8,384 nucleotides of DNA, taken from the NCBI GenBank assembly GCA_036003885.1, contig DASYSA010000069.1:1-8384 (forward strand), given 5' to 3'. Under the pieces are notes generated by a model. It was not told the DNA's origin, made no database searches, and saw only the letters and a program-made list of their open reading frames with translations. The position numbers were made by a program, and so were the translations under genes. The DNA comes from DASYSA01 sp036003885. Its GTDB lineage: Bacteria; Acidobacteriota; Blastocatellia; UBA7656. This document shows positions 7,071 to 8,384 of the stretch, piece by piece. The stretch's first letter is position 1. Each line of letters begins with the position of its first letter.

Positions 7071-8208
7071 TCACGGCCTCCTCATACAACTCCTTGAAGA
7101 GTGTTGCGACTTGCTCGGCCGGTTGGCTGCCGTGCTGCGCCGAATAGTAGCGGCAAAAGAGTTCAAACGGATCGGTGCCCGAGATTTCAGGCGCGGCTGA
7201 CTGCGTGGGTGAAGACCAGCCCGGCCGGACCTCGAGAGCGTTCGGCAGCAACTCGCGAATATGATCGGCGACTCCGGGTATCGGGCGGTCTGCCATCACG
7301 GTGACCCGGAGGAGGTCGTCTCCAAACTCGGCGGCCTGGGCGGTCAACTCGGCGAGCGTACCGGTCACATCGCGAAGGTTGCGGCCGGCCGTGATCTCTA
7401 CGCTTTCGATCGTCGCCGGCTTTCGCGGATGAGCGTCGATCAAGACTACCCGTTTGCGCTGGTCCTGCTCTCCGAAATCGAGCTGAAGGATTGAACCGGC
7501 GTAAAAGGTGCGGGAGGGCGCGGCGATCTCCTGGGGCCGATGGAGATGTCCCAATGCTATGTAGTGCGCATTGGAAGGGAAGCGCTGAGCCTGGACTGCA
7601 TAGGGTTTTGTAACATGGACATCTCGTTCGCTTTTGGAGGTCTCGGCGCCGTCGACGTAGAGATGGCCCATCATCAGGTTGACGGTCTTTGGCCCGAATG
7701 ACTCCGCGAGCAGGCCGCACATCGCGGCGATGCGCTCCGAGTAGGCCTGAAAGCGCTCTACCTCAGGACCCATCAACATCGCCGCGTCCGAGATCTTCCC
7801 GACTGTAACGAAAGGCAGGACCGCGATCTGAGCCAACTCGCCATTGCTCTCGATCTTCACGATACCGCCGTCAGCCGGCCGCACGGGCTCGGGGCGGATA
7901 TGAATGTCGAGGAGTTGAAGGACCTCTCGAATCGCAAGCAGGCGCTTCGGGTGATCGTGGTTGCCGCCGATTACGACGGCCGGGATGTTCAGGCCTCGCA
8001 ATTCAGAGAAGAAGTTGAACGCAAGCTGTTCGGCTTCAGGCGGCGGCGCCTGCGAGTCGAACACGTCGCCCGTGATCAGAACACAGTCGATCTTCTCGCG
8101 ACGAATGATATCGAGGATCTCCGCGAGCGCCGCCTGGTGTTCGTCGCTGCGTGAGCGCCCCTTTAAGCTCTTGCCTAGATGCCAGTCAGAAGTGTGGAGA
8201 AATCGCAT
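7057..8208 (-). CDS. sbcD: SbcD, nuclease subunit of the SbcCD complex (Mre11 type)
   Basis: This 383-residue calcineurin-like phosphoesterase is the nuclease partner of SbcC. All metal-site motifs are visible: DWH (Asp8, His10), GDVFD (Asp48), GNHDH (Asn83, His84), GHLYVDG (His182) and GHLH (His221, His223). The family block TFYAGSILQLDFGE (about 234-247) follows. The C-terminal part (about 260-383) is the less conserved capping and SbcC-binding region. The length is close to E. coli SbcD (400). The gene is first in a minus-strand operon with sbcC (14-bp overlap) and probably the cyclase gene. The start is set by the canonical MRFLHTSDWHLG opening. No good Shine-Dalgarno sequence precedes this ATG, unlike the strong one before sbcC, so SbcD translation may start less efficiently. 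No convincing promoter is visible in 8209-8384. Confidence 0.97.
   Translation of the reverse strand: MRFLHTSDWHLGKSLKGRSRSDEHQAALAEILDIIRREKIDCVLITGDVFDSQAPPPEAEQLAFNFFSELRGLNIPAVVIGGNHDHPKRLLAIREVLQLLDIHIRPEPVRPADGGIVKIESNGELAQIAVLPFVTVGKISDAAMLMGPEVERFQAYSERIAAMCGLLAESFGPKTVNLMMGHLYVDGAETSKSERDVHVTKPYAVQAQRFPSNAHYIALGHLHRPQEIAAPSRTFYAGSILQLDFGEQDQRKRVVLIDAHPRKPATIESVEITAGRNLRDVTGTLAELTAQAAEFGDDLLRVTVMADRPIPGVADHIRELLPNALEVRPGWSSPTQSAAPEISGTDPFELFCRYYSAQHGSQPAEQVATLFKELYEEAVNASD
7077..7082 (-). promoter_or_regulatory. Strong Shine-Dalgarno sequence for sbcC inside the end of sbcD
   Basis: AGGAGG on the minus strand lies 6 nt upstream of the sbcC ATG, within the last codons of sbcD. It fixes the sbcC start and fits translational coupling of the two subunits. 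Confidence 0.8.
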
Positions 8209-8331
8209 ATACAGTTTCGATGAGGATTGATCTTAACAATGATGAGTCGAAGCGAGCTAGAAGGATGCGGAAAAACCGGCACATGCCACGGAGACACACA
8301 CCTGGTGGTTAGGGTGTGCTACCCAACACTA

Positions 8332-8374
8332 CTGAGTGGGCGCCGGCCGTTTGGGTGCGCCGCTCGCCCATCAG
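8332..8374 (+). other. GC-rich hairpin abutting a ribosome binding site
   Basis: CTGA (8332-8335) plus TGGGCG (8337-8342), with one bulged G, pair with CGCCCA (8365-8370) plus TCAG (8371-8374). The 3' arm covers the first two bases of the AGGAG at 8373-8377. Other pairings compete, for example CACT (8327-8330) with AGTG (8335-8338), and GGCGC (8339-8343) with GCGCC (8357-8361). It may form in the leader of a plus-strand gene past the edge. Confidence 0.35.
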
Positions 8375-8377
8375 GAG
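8373..8377 (+). promoter_or_regulatory. Shine-Dalgarno sequence of a probable divergent gene starting beyond the right edge
   Basis: AGGAG is followed by exactly 7 nt to the end of the window, so a start codon at about 8385 would be ideally spaced. No plus-strand coding is otherwise seen upstream of it. The divergent gene itself is inferred. Confidence 0.45.
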
Positions 8378-8384
8378 AATACAG

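Overview
The window looks like chromosomal DNA from a GC-rich Gram-negative bacterium, most likely an acidobacterium. The left-edge gene is a TonB-dependent receptor of the large Oar-like type that is greatly expanded in Acidobacteriota, and a second gene carries a lipoprotein signal. The lineage is an inference from protein style; no rRNA or other marker is present.

Layout, left to right. (1) Positions 1-1997, plus strand: the C-terminal 664 codons of an Oar-like outer-membrane receptor, open at the left edge and followed by a strong hairpin terminator (2060-2095). (2) Positions 1998-2420: a noncoding gap with several hairpins, the last a 12-bp perfect terminator-like stem ending 8 nt before the next likely start codon. 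(3) Positions 2421-3314, plus strand: a probably exported protein resembling the DUF5829 family, in DNA visibly more AT-rich than its neighbours. (4) Positions 3315-3411: a convergent intergenic junction built of heptamer repeats (GTCACTC/GTCATTT type) in inverted orientation. (5) Positions 8208 down to 3412, minus strand: a tight sbcD-sbcC pair (14-bp overlap) followed 41 nt later by a cyclase-family lipoprotein; an 18-bp perfect palindrome lies in that 41-nt gap. (6) Positions 8209-8384: an upstream region ending in a Shine-Dalgarno sequence on the plus strand, suggesting a divergent gene that starts just past the right edge.

SbcC and SbcD together form the bacterial Mre11-Rad50-type nuclease that opens DNA hairpins and processes blocked double-strand ends. 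The cyclase lipoprotein is in the same direction and probably partly co-transcribed, but has no known link to DNA repair. The receptor and the DUF5829-like protein are both cell-envelope or export proteins transcribed toward the sbc cluster.

I see no CRISPR array, transposase, tRNA, rRNA or clear new multi-gene system. The least explained items are noncoding: the inverted heptamer repeat, the operator-like palindrome before the cyclase gene, and the hairpin just ahead of the DUF5829-like gene.
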